From positions 1-64,000 of the forward strand of contig NZ_JAGXJY010000009.1 of NCBI RefSeq assembly GCF_019091085.1: 64,000 nt of DNA. The letters are read 5' to 3'. Positions 25,702-33,487 of this stretch are shown one piece after another. The notes under the pieces were generated by a model. That model ran no database searches, was not told the DNA's origin, and saw nothing but the letters and a program-made list of their open reading frames with translations. How positions within the stretch are numbered: position 1 is the stretch's first letter; each line of letters begins with the position of its first letter. The stretch is from Mesorhizobium sp. GbtcB19 (lineage in GTDB: Bacteria > Pseudomonadota > Alphaproteobacteria > Rhizobiales > Rhizobiaceae). Both the position numbers and the translations under genes were made by a program.

Positions 25702-27274
25702 CCCCAGCGCAGCGCTGCGCCCGAAGACGGGCGCTTCTGACGACGAGCGGGTGATAAAACTCGCCGTGCTCGCCGTTGGCGGCCAGGGCGGCGGCGTGCT
25801 CGCCGACTGGATCACCGACGTCGCCGAGCGCAGCGGCTACATCGCCCAGTCGACGTCGGTCGCCGGCGTCGCCCAGCGCACCGGCGCCACGATCTACTAT
25901 ATCGAGATGGCCCGCGACACCGGCCGGCTGCCGGTCTTCGCGCTGTCGCCCTCGCAGGGCGACGTCGACATCCTGATCGCCGCCGAGCTGATGGAAGCCG
26001 GCCGGGCCATCATCCGCGGCTTCGTCACGCCCGAGCGCACGACGCTGATCACCTCTTCGCACCGCATCGCCGCGGTTTCGGAAAAGATCGAGCCGGGCGA
26101 CGGCCGCGCCTCGTCGGAAAAGGTGCATGCGACGGCGCAAGCGGCGGCAAAGCGCTTCATCGCCTTCGACATGGAGAAGATCGCCGCCGACAACGGCACC
26201 ATGATCTCGGCCAGCCTGCTCGGCGCGCTGGCCGGCTCGGACGCGCTGCCGTTCCCGCGCGAAAACTACGAGCAGGCGATCGGCGCCGCCGGCCGTGGCG
26301 TCAAGGCAAGCCTCGCCGCCTTTGGCGCTGCTTGCGACCGCGCGCGCGGCATTGCCGCACCGGCAGCGGACAAGGCAGCAGTGAAACCTGCTGCCCCCGA
26401 AACCAAGCCTGCGAAGGTCAGCGGTCCCGAAACATTGTTGAAAGGCTGGCGCGAGCTCGCCGCCCGCGTCGCGGCATTGCCGGAGCCGGTACGCGACATG
26501 GCCGAACGTGGCTTGAAAAAGGTCGTCGACTACCAGGACATCGCCTATGGCGACGAATATCTCGACCGGCTGGACAAGGCTGTAGCGCTCGACAACGCGG
26601 AGCGCGGTTATGCGCTGTCGATCGCGGCGGCAAAGCATCTCGCCAACGCCATGTGCTATGACGACATGATCCGCGTCGCCGATCTGAAGACGCGCTCGAC
26701 GCGCGACAAGCGGGTGCGCAAGGAGGTCGGCGTCAAGGAAGGTTCGGTCCTGCAGGTCACAGAATATTTCCATCCGCGCATCGAGGAGTTCTGCGGCACG
26801 CTGCCCGCGGGGCTCGGCAGCTATATCGAGGAGAGGCCGAAGCTCGCCGCCTTCCTCGACCGCCGCATCAATCGCGGCCGCCACATCCGCACCGACAGTT
26901 TCACCGGTTTTTCGATGCTCTGGTTCATCGGCGGCCTGCGCCGCTGGCGCCGCGCTCTGCTGCGCCACAGGATAGAGGTCGAGCATCTGGAGCGTTGGTA
27001 TGAACTGGCGCTCAGCCATGTGCCGCAGAACTACGCGCTTGCCACCGAAATCCTGAACTGCCGCCGCCTGATTAAGGGCTACAGCGACACCCATGCCCGC
27101 GCCCAGTCGAAGTTCGACCGCGTGCTCTCGGCGCTGCCCATGCTGACGGGCCGCGACGATGCCGCCGACTGGATCCGCCGCCTGCGCGAGGCCGCGCTGA
27201 AGGACGAGAAGGGCGACATGCTGGATGGCGCGCTGAAGACCGTGGCGACGCTGGGCGATAGCCCGGCTTTGTAA
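25694..27274 (+). CDS. iorB: IorB-like 2-oxoacid oxidoreductase, gamma-domain subunit with C-terminal extension
   Basis: 526 aa. Residues about 20-210 are the gamma-type domain of 2-oxoacid oxidoreductases (LAVLAVGGQGGGVLADWITD, TSVAGVAQRTGATIYYIEM). The long C-terminal part (about 250-520, with LADLKTRSTRDKR-like RVADLKTRSTRDK) is the helical DUF6537-type domain found in proteobacterial IorB. The start overlaps the IorA stop by eight bases (ATGCTTGA), so the two subunits are coupled. Archaeal IorB is only about 200 aa; the extension is normal for this branch. Works with the IorA protein on the same substrate. Confidence 0.9.
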   Translation: MLDPSAALRPKTGASDDERVIKLAVLAVGGQGGGVLADWITDVAERSGYIAQSTSVAGVAQRTGATIYYIEMARDTGRLPVFALSPSQGDVDILIAAELMEAGRAIIRGFVTPERTTLITSSHRIAAVSEKIEPGDGRASSEKVHATAQAAAKRFIAFDMEKIAADNGTMISASLLGALAGSDALPFPRENYEQAIGAAGRGVKASLAAFGAACDRARGIAAPAADKAAVKPAAPETKPAKVSGPETLLKGWRELAARVAALPEPVRDMAERGLKKVVDYQDIAYGDEYLDRLDKAVALDNAERGYALSIAAAKHLANAMCYDDMIRVADLKTRSTRDKRVRKEVGVKEGSVLQVTEYFHPRIEEFCGTLPAGLGSYIEERPKLAAFLDRRINRGRHIRTDSFTGFSMLWFIGGLRRWRRALLRHRIEVEHLERWYELALSHVPQNYALATEILNCRRLIKGYSDTHARAQSKFDRVLSALPMLTGRDDAADWIRRLREAALKDEKGDMLDGALKTVATLGDSPAL

Positions 27275-27297
27275 CGACTTGCTGCCGCAGACGCTGG

Positions 27298-27744
27298 CTA
27301 TCCAGTAGCTTCCCGCCCAGAGACCTGCTCGACGAGGATCCGGAAAAAGACATGCGGCAGGCTGTCCGACACGGGAGGCGTGACGGGCTTGAGCGCGCCG
27401 GGCTCCCACCAGTCCGCGTGCTTGCTCAACACCGCCCATGCATGGTCGCGCTGGACCTTGTGGCCGACCCGGTCCGGCAGTTCCTCATAGCGCCCCTCGA
27501 CGATTACGCTTCGCCATCCGCGCCCTTGCGTGTGGTCTTGCACCTGCGCGCACACCAGGGGATTTTCCCGCATCCAGTCGATCTTCTTGCCGAGCAGGGA
27601 GAAGCCGTAGAGGTGACTGTCGGCATAGGCGTAGTTGAACGGCACGACATAGGGTTGTCCGTCCTTCGCGCATGCCAGATGTCCAGTGCGGTTGGCCGCC
27701 AGCATCTTCGTGCATTCCAGGTTCGAGAGCGTGCGGATCATCAT
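27298..27744 (-). CDS. Pyridoxamine 5'-phosphate oxidase-like flavoprotein
   Basis: 148 aa from ATG at 27744 with AGGTGA upstream (a second ATG is one codon on). PPOX split-barrel fold: RTGHLACAKDGQPYVVPFNYAY and LYGFSLLGKKIDWMRENPLVCAQV are typical of the FMN- or F420/haem-binding small members. It is convergent with IorB, 23 bp apart, and not part of that operon. An exact FNR/FixK-type box is 86 bp upstream, which suggests induction at low oxygen. Function beyond flavin or haem binding is open. Confidence 0.88.
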   Translation of the reverse strand: MMIRTLSNLECTKMLAANRTGHLACAKDGQPYVVPFNYAYADSHLYGFSLLGKKIDWMRENPLVCAQVQDHTQGRGWRSVIVEGRYEELPDRVGHKVQRDHAWAVLSKHADWWEPGALKPVTPPVSDSLPHVFFRILVEQVSGREATG

Positions 27745-27829
27745 CGGTGTGATCACCTGTTTCAGCGGGCCTTGACGATCTCCGTCGGTCGCTTCTCATC
27801 GATCCTAGTGCGGGACGCGTCCATGCTCA

Positions 27830-27843
27830 TTGATATGGATCAA
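27830..27843. promoter_or_regulatory. FNR/FixK-type box (TTGATATGGATCAA)
   Basis: The sequence fits TTGAT-N4-ATCAA exactly. It lies 86 bp upstream of the PPOX gene start and 168 bp upstream of the divergent small secreted protein. In rhizobia FixK, FnrN and related regulators use this motif for microaerobic activation. No competing operator is seen nearby. Confidence 0.7.
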
Positions 27844-28010
27844 TTCGATATGGCGCCGAGGGCCTGCTGGACCGACCCGCCGCGGATCGAAACAGTCAGC
27901 CGGCGCTGCCGCGAACCGATCTAACGAACATGTGATCCATCCCGCTCCGACGGATTTCGCCCCAACACTCCGTTTCACGGAGGTAGGGACGAATTACGGA
28001 GAGAGAACGT

Positions 28011-28280
28011 ATGTTTACAAAATACTTGCTGCCCATTGCCTTGGCGGCCGGCACCTTGATGCTGTCCGCCGCGAGCTCCGAGGCTATGCCTCTGGCCAAG
28101 CCGAGTGCCTCATCGCTGCCCATCGAAACAGTCGGCTGGCGCTGCGGTCCCGGCTGGCACATGAACCACTGGGGCAGATGCGTACCGAACGGTCGCCGGT
28201 TCATCCGGCCAGTGCATGTTCGCCACTGGCACCCCGGCTTCTGGTATCACGGCCGCTGGCATCCCGGCTTTTGGAGCTGA
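28011..28280 (+). CDS. Small secreted GCG_CRPN-like protein
   Basis: 89 aa. Signal peptide at about residues 1-25 (LLPIALAAGTLMLSAASSEA). The mature part has the motif RCGPGWHMNHWGRCVPN followed by a His/Trp/Gly-rich tail with two HPGFW repeats. A similar protein is encoded at 31555-31836. The RBS is GGAGAGAGAACGT just upstream. Such small exported proteins are common in Rhizobiales; two cysteines could form one disulfide and the histidines may bind metal. No function is known to me. Confidence 0.8.
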   Translation: MFTKYLLPIALAAGTLMLSAASSEAMPLAKPSASSLPIETVGWRCGPGWHMNHWGRCVPNGRRFIRPVHVRHWHPGFWYHGRWHPGFWS

Positions 28281-28304
28281 TGATCGCGCTCGGATCGCCA
28301 TCGA

Positions 28305-28336
28305 CGCCCGCGCTGGCAACGGCGCGGGCGTTTTTT
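28305..28336 (+). terminator. Rho-independent terminator
   Basis: A perfect 9-bp stem CGCCCGCGC/GCGCGGGCG with an 8-base loop, followed by TTTTTT. It starts 24 bp after the stop of the small secreted protein and should end that transcript. The rest of 28337-28676 holds a type A repeat and no gene. Confidence 0.88.
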
Positions 28337-28412
28337 GCTGAGGTCCTAACAGCGGCGAAGCTCGGTCATCCGCGTCCGTAACTTAAGAGCGTCGCGGCCG
28401 TGGAGAGGCTAT

Positions 28413-28588
28413 GAGACGTCGGCGGGACAGCGCCCCCCTCTGTCCTGCCGGACATCTCCCCCACAAGGGGGGAGATCAGCCGTCACGCCTGCTTTCGCCA
28501 ATCTCATACGTCGTAGAATTGAGCGGAGCGCCGAAGCTGCCAATCTCCCCCCAAGTGGGGGAGATGTCCGGCAGGACAGAGGGGGCGC
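28413..28588. repeat. Type A palindromic element, copy 2 (inverted)
   Basis: Same element as 8241-8417 but in the opposite orientation: it begins GAGACGTCGGCGGGACAG and ends AGATGTCCGGCAGGACAGAG. The internal CGCCTGCTTTCGCCAATCTC is the complement of the middle of copy 1. It fills most of the gap between the terminator at 28305 and the end of the DUF1501 gene. Confidence 0.9.
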
Positions 28589-28676
28589 GAAGGATCGCGA
28601 CCGATCTCATCTTGCACTGCTCCGTCCGAGGACGAATTGACAGGCGCTTGGCGCCCTCCACCGAGGGAGCGAAGAC

Positions 28677-29915
28677 TTACACCACCAGATCCCGCATCGG
28701 CTTCACCGCCGCCGACTCCGGAAACACCCTGTCGCCGAGCACTGCAGTGGAAAGCCCGAACTGATCCGCCAGCAGGCCCTTCAGCACCGCGCGCACGTCG
28801 CTGGTCGGCGCCAGGTCGCGCTGTTCGTAGAGCTGCGCCGGCTTCAGTCCCGGCCAGTCGGCGATCACGCGGCCGCCCTTGACCGCGCCGCCGGCGAGCA
28901 GCACCACCGTCCCGGTGCCGTGGTCGGTGCCGACCGTGCCGTTGATACGCGCCGTGCGGCCGAACTCGGTGATCGCCACGATTGCCGTGTCCTTCCAGCG
29001 CGCGCCCAGCCCTTTCTCGAATTCCTCGAAGGCGCCGTCGAGGCCGCCAAGCAGGTTGGCGAGCCGGCCGGTGGCACCGCCTTCGTTGACATGGGTGTCC
29101 CAGCCGTCGAAGGCGAGCGCGGCGATGCGTGGTCCGTCATCGGCCGCCATCAGTCTCGCCGCGCCATGCGCCGACTGCCGCATGCCGGCGGCATTGTCGA
29201 GGCCGCCCTTCGGCTTCATCGTCTTGCCGTCGAGCTGATCGCCCTTTGCCATCCGGTCGGCGTCGAGACCCTTCTGCAGGGCTGCCGCCAGCACCGGATC
29301 GCGATGGTTGTAGAGGTCGAGCACACGCTCGGCGAGCGCATCGCCGGGCGTCGGCAGAGCCTGCGGCGCCCAGCCGAGCACCGGCGCGGCGCCGCGGATC
29401 ACCAGCGGCGTCGAAGGCCCGACCGCGAGCCCGCCCGCCTTGGCGATCCTGTCGCCCGCCGGCAGGTTGGCCAAAGCCCGGTTAAGCCAGCCGGTGGTCG
29501 CGTTGCCGGGACCGGGCAGGCCGCTTTCCAGCACGTCCTGGCCGTCGAAATGCGAACGGTCGCGATAGCCCGTCGCGGCCGCATGCACGACCGCCGCCTG
29601 GCCCGCCTTGAACAGGCGCGCAAACACCGGCATGGCCGGGTTGACGGCGAAGAAACCGTCGAGCGGCAATGCCGGGTTGGCGCCTGAGAGCGAAAGCGCG
29701 ATATCGCCGTGCAGGCCGGCATAGTCCGGGTCGCCGACCGGTCCGACCGTCGACAGCCCGTCCAGCGCGCCGCGCAGCACGATGACGATCAGGCGCGGGT
29801 CGCGGTTGTCGGCCGCGCGGGCAAAGCGCGGCAGATAGGCCCAGGCGAACAGCGCGCCGCCGGTCATCAGCACCGCGCGGCGGGACAGGCTAGGGGTTTC
29901 GCAAAGAAGGCTCAT
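28677..29915 (-). CDS. DUF1501 family exported protein
   Basis: 412 aa with a twin-arginine-like signal (LSRRAVLMTGGALFAWAYLP). DUF1501 hallmarks: LIVIVLRGALDGLSTVGPVGDPDY near the start, DRSHFDGQDVLESG, and VAITEFGRTARINGTVGTDHGTGTVVLLAGG near the end; these histidines and aspartates resemble sulfatase/phosphatase-fold metal sites. It follows the DUF1800 gene on the same strand after 81 bp holding a type C repeat. DUF1501 and DUF1800 genes are regularly paired in bacteria; the pair is probably exported and membrane- or cell-surface associated, but the function is unknown. Confidence 0.9.
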   Translation of the reverse strand: MSLLCETPSLSRRAVLMTGGALFAWAYLPRFARAADNRDPRLIVIVLRGALDGLSTVGPVGDPDYAGLHGDIALSLSGANPALPLDGFFAVNPAMPVFARLFKAGQAAVVHAAATGYRDRSHFDGQDVLESGLPGPGNATTGWLNRALANLPAGDRIAKAGGLAVGPSTPLVIRGAAPVLGWAPQALPTPGDALAERVLDLYNHRDPVLAAALQKGLDADRMAKGDQLDGKTMKPKGGLDNAAGMRQSAHGAARLMAADDGPRIAALAFDGWDTHVNEGGATGRLANLLGGLDGAFEEFEKGLGARWKDTAIVAITEFGRTARINGTVGTDHGTGTVVLLAGGAVKGGRVIADWPGLKPAQLYEQRDLAPTSDVRAVLKGLLADQFGLSTAVLGDRVFPESAAVKPMRDLVV

Positions 29916-29937
29916 GGCCGCATCTCCACTAACTCTT

Positions 29938-29995
29938 TGTTTTTACGCAATTCCGGACGAAAAACCGCTGCGCACTTTTCCTGGAATTGCTCCAG
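29938..29995. repeat. Type C hairpin repeat, copy 2 (inverted)
   Basis: Reads TTTTACGCAATTCCGGAC, then the loop, then TTTTCCTGGAATTGCTCCAG: the reverse complement of the copy at 2226-2280. It lies exactly between the DUF1800 and DUF1501 genes of one transcript. Confidence 0.85.
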
Positions 29996-29996
29996 C

Positions 29997-31457
29997 TCAC
30001 CGCCGTTGGAACTCAGGCGCCATCAACAGCAGCGCCAGGCCCTGCTGCTTGGACTCGGCGCGCGAAATCGCCTGCTTGGTCTCGGCGGAGACGGATGTGC
30101 CGATCAGCGACGCCAGCATCTCGTTCGGATCGCCGATGTCGTTCGCTTGCTTCGCGGCTTGCCAGGCAATGTCCAGCCGCGTCTTGAGGCCCTCGGCCGA
30201 AGTCCATGCATCCGTCTGGTCGGAAAAGCCGTTCGGCCCCGGCGGCTGCCACAGCGGTTCGCCGAGCACGTTCAGCCAGCGAAGCGACCGTTGCGGTTCG
30301 TTGCCGGCGGTAGCGCCGACCGCGCGCCGCAGCGCGACGACATAATCCAGGGGCGAGCGCAGCTTCGTGAGTGGCGTCGACCAGGTTTCGGGCATGTCGA
30401 TCAGCGTCAAGGCGATCGAGCGGAGGTCGCCGTCGGTTTTGGTGAAGACCGCGGCCAGGCGCTCGACAGCCGCGGGCGTCGGGTCGTCGGCGATGAAATG
30501 GCGGGCAAGCTTGACGGCGATGTGCCGCGCGGTGGCCGGATGACGGGCTATGTCGTTGAGGGCGGCCTCCGCCTGGCCCATGCCGCCGCCTGGATAGGTC
30601 CTACCGAGCAGCATCGCCTCGCCGGGCTGATGCGTGTTGGCGTTGAAGACGAACGTTCCCGGCTCTCCGAGCCGCCCCTCGCGGCCCGCCATCGTCCAGC
30701 CGGTCAGCATGCCGGCGAAACTGGTGACGTCGGCTTGGGCATAGCCGCTGCCGACGCCCAGCGTATGCAGTTCCAGGATCTCGCGGGCGAGATTCTCGTT
30801 GAGGCCGCGGCCGCGCCTTTTGCCGGCGCGCGAGTCCGGCCCGATCGACTGCTGGTTGTCGAGATAGAACAGCATCGCCGGATGATGCTCGACCGTGAGC
30901 AGCATGTCGGCGAAGCGGCCGAGCACGAAGGGGCGGATCGCCTCGCGCTCGAAGGCGCCGGCGCTGGCCCGCACCACCGGCGCCTTGGCGACGGAAACGC
31001 AGAAATGGTTCGACCAGAAGCCGACCAGCCGCTCAACGAAACCGGGTGTCGCGGCGAGCGCCTTGTCGAAACGGGCCCGCGCTTCGTCGCGATAGATATC
31101 GGCCTCGACGCGCGGCACCGCGGATTTGGCTTTTGCATCGGCCGGGCCGGCCGGATCAGCCGCCGCCGTCGGCTGCATGGCGGCAGCCGCCTTCTCGTCC
31201 CGCGCCGTCTTGCGCTCCATGACTGCCGCCATGCTGGCCTGGATCGCCGCGGTGCTGTCCAGCAACCCGGCATTCTGCGGATCGTCGGGAGGGATGAGCG
31301 CGATGTCCTGCTGCTTGAGCTCGGCCTTGAGGTAGCCGCGCGGATCGGCGGCGATCTTGCCGAGCTCGTCGCCCGGTCTCGCGCCGAGGCCGAAGCGGTT
31401 GAGCGCGACCAGGGCTTTGTCCGGCGGTACGGGATTTGAAACCGGTGCGGCCAACAT
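29997..31457 (-). CDS. DUF1800 family protein
   Basis: 486 aa from the ATG at 31457, which has GGAGG at the right distance. DUF1800 features: ALVALNRFGLGARPGDE at the start, GFWSNHFCVS-type FWSNHFCVSV, REILELHTLGVGSGY, and a C-terminal SLIGTSVSAETKQAI. A short Ala/Pro/Lys-rich low-complexity insert is at about residues 85-110. No clear signal peptide. Partner of the DUF1501 gene downstream. Function unknown. Confidence 0.9.
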   Translation of the reverse strand: MLAAPVSNPVPPDKALVALNRFGLGARPGDELGKIAADPRGYLKAELKQQDIALIPPDDPQNAGLLDSTAAIQASMAAVMERKTARDEKAAAAMQPTAAADPAGPADAKAKSAVPRVEADIYRDEARARFDKALAATPGFVERLVGFWSNHFCVSVAKAPVVRASAGAFEREAIRPFVLGRFADMLLTVEHHPAMLFYLDNQQSIGPDSRAGKRRGRGLNENLAREILELHTLGVGSGYAQADVTSFAGMLTGWTMAGREGRLGEPGTFVFNANTHQPGEAMLLGRTYPGGGMGQAEAALNDIARHPATARHIAVKLARHFIADDPTPAAVERLAAVFTKTDGDLRSIALTLIDMPETWSTPLTKLRSPLDYVVALRRAVGATAGNEPQRSLRWLNVLGEPLWQPPGPNGFSDQTDAWTSAEGLKTRLDIAWQAAKQANDIGDPNEMLASLIGTSVSAETKQAISRAESKQQGLALLLMAPEFQRR

Positions 31458-31511
31458 AGCCTCCGTCCGAAGCCGACCATTTGGGCCGGTATATTCCAGG
31501 GATCGCAAGGG

Positions 31512-31549
31512 CGCTCATGACGCCGGCCGCAGCACCGGCGTCATGAGCG
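31512..31549 (-). terminator. Long perfect stem-loop between small secreted protein and DUF1800 genes
   Basis: A 15-bp perfect stem (CGCTCATGACGCCGG and its complement) with an 8-base loop, 6 bp beyond the stop of the leftward small-protein gene. No T run follows, so it may be a terminator, an attenuator or an mRNA-end stabiliser. Confidence 0.6.
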
Positions 31550-31554
31550 GGCCG

Positions 31555-31836
31555 TCACCAGCGGCGCCAGTGGTGCCAGCGGTGGTACGGGTGCCAGACC
31601 GGGCCGATATAGACGCGCGGTCCGTAATAATAACCGGGATAGATCACGCGGCGGTTGGGGACGCAGCGGCCCCAATAGTTGGGATGCCAGCCCGGACCGC
31701 AGCCCCAGGCGACATGCTCGACCAGTGCCGGCGCCGGCGCAACCGGTGCAAGCGGCATCGCCGAGGCGGCGCTTGCCACGGCCGTCCCGCCAAGGGCGAG
31801 TGCCGCCGCGAGCGAATATTTCGTCAGACTGTTCAT
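31555..31836 (-). CDS. Small secreted GCG_CRPN-like protein
   Basis: 93 aa with signal peptide (SLAAALALGGTAVASAASA) and the motif WGCGPGWHPNYWGRCVPN, then a Tyr/His/Trp-rich tail (HPYHRWHHWRRW). It is clearly related to the protein at 28011-28280 in signal peptide style, motif and tail, although only 3.3 kb away and on the other strand. RBS GGGAGTACCCC. Function unknown; the histidines suggest metal binding. Confidence 0.8.
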   Translation of the reverse strand: MNSLTKYSLAAALALGGTAVASAASAMPLAPVAPAPALVEHVAWGCGPGWHPNYWGRCVPNRRVIYPGYYYGPRVYIGPVWHPYHRWHHWRRW

Positions 31837-31944
31837 GGGGTACTCCCGAAAGTTTCGAGTTGAAGAGAACCTGCCGGCATCAACTGACGTCAGGCCTGTC
31901 CCTCTTTCCCTTGAACGGCGCGTGCCCGCCCTTTCCGTCGCTGC

Positions 31945-32379
31945 CTATGGTGATTTTTTTGCAGGCCTGCCGGCGCGCCGCAGCAGGGCATCCGCCAGCA
32001 ACTGACGATCTTCGGGCGAGCTCGACGCGGCGAATTCGATGATGCGCTGTTCCAGCCGCGTGCGGATGGTGACGTCGGCATTGCGCGCCCGCTCCAGCGC
32101 GGCGGCAAGCGCGTTGCTGTCGAGGGTCGGCTGTTGCAGCAGGCTGGCCGCCTCGCGCCGCGCCGCCTGTCCGTCGAGGATGACGTCGCGGGACTCGCGG
32201 CGCACCTCGCGCAGCGCCTGGCGGAAGGCTTTGCGGTCGGCGACGGGCAGCCGGCCGCCGGCCGATTCCAGCGAAAAGCCCGGGTTGGATTTGCCGATCA
32301 GCCAGCCGGCGCCGCCGGCGAGCGCGCCGATCAGAAAGACATTGAGCACCAGGGATGCCGCGACAAGACGGGGGTTCAT
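31945..32379 (-). CDS. Periplasmic heavy-metal sensor / CpxP-like protein
   Basis: 144 aa from the ATG at 32379 (GAGGAGG upstream, ATGA overlap with the previous stop). Residues 5-27 are a hydrophobic anchor or signal; the rest is charged and helical (FRQALREVRRESRDVILDGQAARREAASLL), as in PF13801 heavy-metal resistance / Spy-CpxP proteins. Last gene of an operon with EF-hand protein, ECF sigma factor and membrane protein, so it probably monitors the periplasm for that sigma system. No metal-binding cysteines. Confidence 0.85.
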   Translation of the reverse strand: MNPRLVAASLVLNVFLIGALAGGAGWLIGKSNPGFSLESAGGRLPVADRKAFRQALREVRRESRDVILDGQAARREAASLLQQPTLDSNALAAALERARNADVTIRTRLEQRIIEFAASSSPEDRQLLADALLRRAGRPAKKSP

Positions 32380-32825
32380 AGGTCCTCCTCGGTCTGGTCG
32401 GCATCGGGACCGGCATCGCCGAACGACGTCGCATTGGCATCCATGACATAATGGTCGGACTGGATGTCCGGATTGACCACGGTGACCAGCGCCAGCCCGG
32501 CCACGGCGCCGGCGAGCCCGACGCCGGCAAGCCCGAAGCCCAGCCACCAGAACCGCCGGCGGCGCACCTGTCGGACCTCGGTGGCGGCCCTGGCGACGAT
32601 CGCGCCGTAAAGCGTGGGGCTCGGTGCCTCGACGCGCTGCCGGTCGAGCAGCGCATCCAACCTGCCGGCGCGCCGCAGGATGGCGTGGCCCTCCTCGGTC
32701 TCGGCGAACCGCACCGCCGCGGCCTGCTCGGCCCGCGGCCAGCGGTGCAAGGCGCTGCCATAGGCGTCCGCCAGCGCGGCGAACCGCGCGGCATCCATCG
32801 GCCCTGCCGTCGTCTTCTCAGCCAT
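32376..32825 (-). CDS. Single-TM membrane protein, probable anti-sigma factor
   Basis: 149 aa. The cytoplasmic N-terminal part (about 1-90) is helical and charged; one membrane segment lies at about residues 92-114 (WWLGFGLAGVGLAGAVAGLALV), followed by a short acidic periplasmic tail. Position directly after an ECF sigma gene, and translational coupling to the CpxP-like gene, make an anti-sigma role likely. The HxxxCxxC zinc motif of ZAS anti-sigma factors is absent, so if it is one, it belongs to another type. Confidence 0.75.
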   Translation of the reverse strand: MAEKTTAGPMDAARFAALADAYGSALHRWPRAEQAAAVRFAETEEGHAILRRAGRLDALLDRQRVEAPSPTLYGAIVARAATEVRQVRRRRFWWLGFGLAGVGLAGAVAGLALVTVVNPDIQSDHYVMDANATSFGDAGPDADQTEEDL

Positions 32826-32899
32826 TTCGTTCCCCCTTCCACCGTCTTGACGTGGCCCCCCACGTCCTCATCCGCGAAGCCGGCAATTCCCTTGCTGTC

Positions 32900-33442
32900 T
32901 CAGTCATCGCCGTCGTCTCCCACGAGCATCGCCTGCAAGGCGCGGCGGCCCCGCGCGAGCAGGCTTTCCAGAGCATCGACGCTGACCTGCATGGCGCTGG
33001 CGGCCTCGATGTTGGACAGGTCCTGATAATACACCAGCACGATCGCCTCGCGCTGGCGCGGCGCGATGCGCTGCAGCGCCTGGCCGACCCGTCGCTCTTC
33101 GTCGCCCGGCATTGCGTCGGGAAGCGGTGTCTCATCGGCCACCTCCGGCAGCTCGTCCGTTACCCATTCGCGCCGGCGCCGCAGCCGGTCGTAGCAAAGG
33201 TTGAGTGCCACCCGGTGCACCCAGGTGTCGAAACGCGTGCCTTTCTGGCGCCAGCCCGCGGCGTGGCGCCAGATCCGCACGAAGGTCTCCTGGGCGACGT
33301 CCTCGGCCTCCGCCGCGTCGCCCAGCATCCGCCTGGCCAGCGCCAGCACGCGCGGCAGCTTGCGCGCCACCATCGCCTGCACGGCGGCGGGGTCGCCGGC
33401 GCCGATGCGCCGTACCAGTTCCTCGTCCGGATCGGCGCCCAT
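32900..33442 (-). CDS. ECF-type RNA polymerase sigma factor
   Basis: 180 aa from the ATG at 33442. Region 2 includes LARRMLGDAAEAEDVAQETFVRIWRHA and region 4 includes LQRIAPRQREAIVLVYYQDLSNIEAA with the recognition helix SVDALESLLARGRRALQ. Normal ECF length. It sits between an EF-hand gene (45 bp upstream) and its probable anti-sigma partner. I could not identify its own promoter motif with confidence. Confidence 0.92.
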   Translation of the reverse strand: MGADPDEELVRRIGAGDPAAVQAMVARKLPRVLALARRMLGDAAEAEDVAQETFVRIWRHAAGWRQKGTRFDTWVHRVALNLCYDRLRRRREWVTDELPEVADETPLPDAMPGDEERRVGQALQRIAPRQREAIVLVYYQDLSNIEAASAMQVSVDALESLLARGRRALQAMLVGDDGDD

Positions 33443-33487
33443 CAACCAGGGCGCTCGCGGCTGTTATTATGCGGCATAGCCTCTTGG

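Noticed and set aside
23488..25815. Very long open frame opposite iorA (about 775 codons)
   Set aside because: Antisense shadow of a GC-rich gene: low-complexity Arg/Ala/Asp/Gly-rich translation, no RBS or family motif, whereas the forward frame encodes a complete TPP enzyme.
23548..27274. IorAB as part of an auxin biosynthesis pathway
   Set aside because: The enzyme makes acyl-CoA rather than indoleacetaldehyde, and its neighbours are catabolic.
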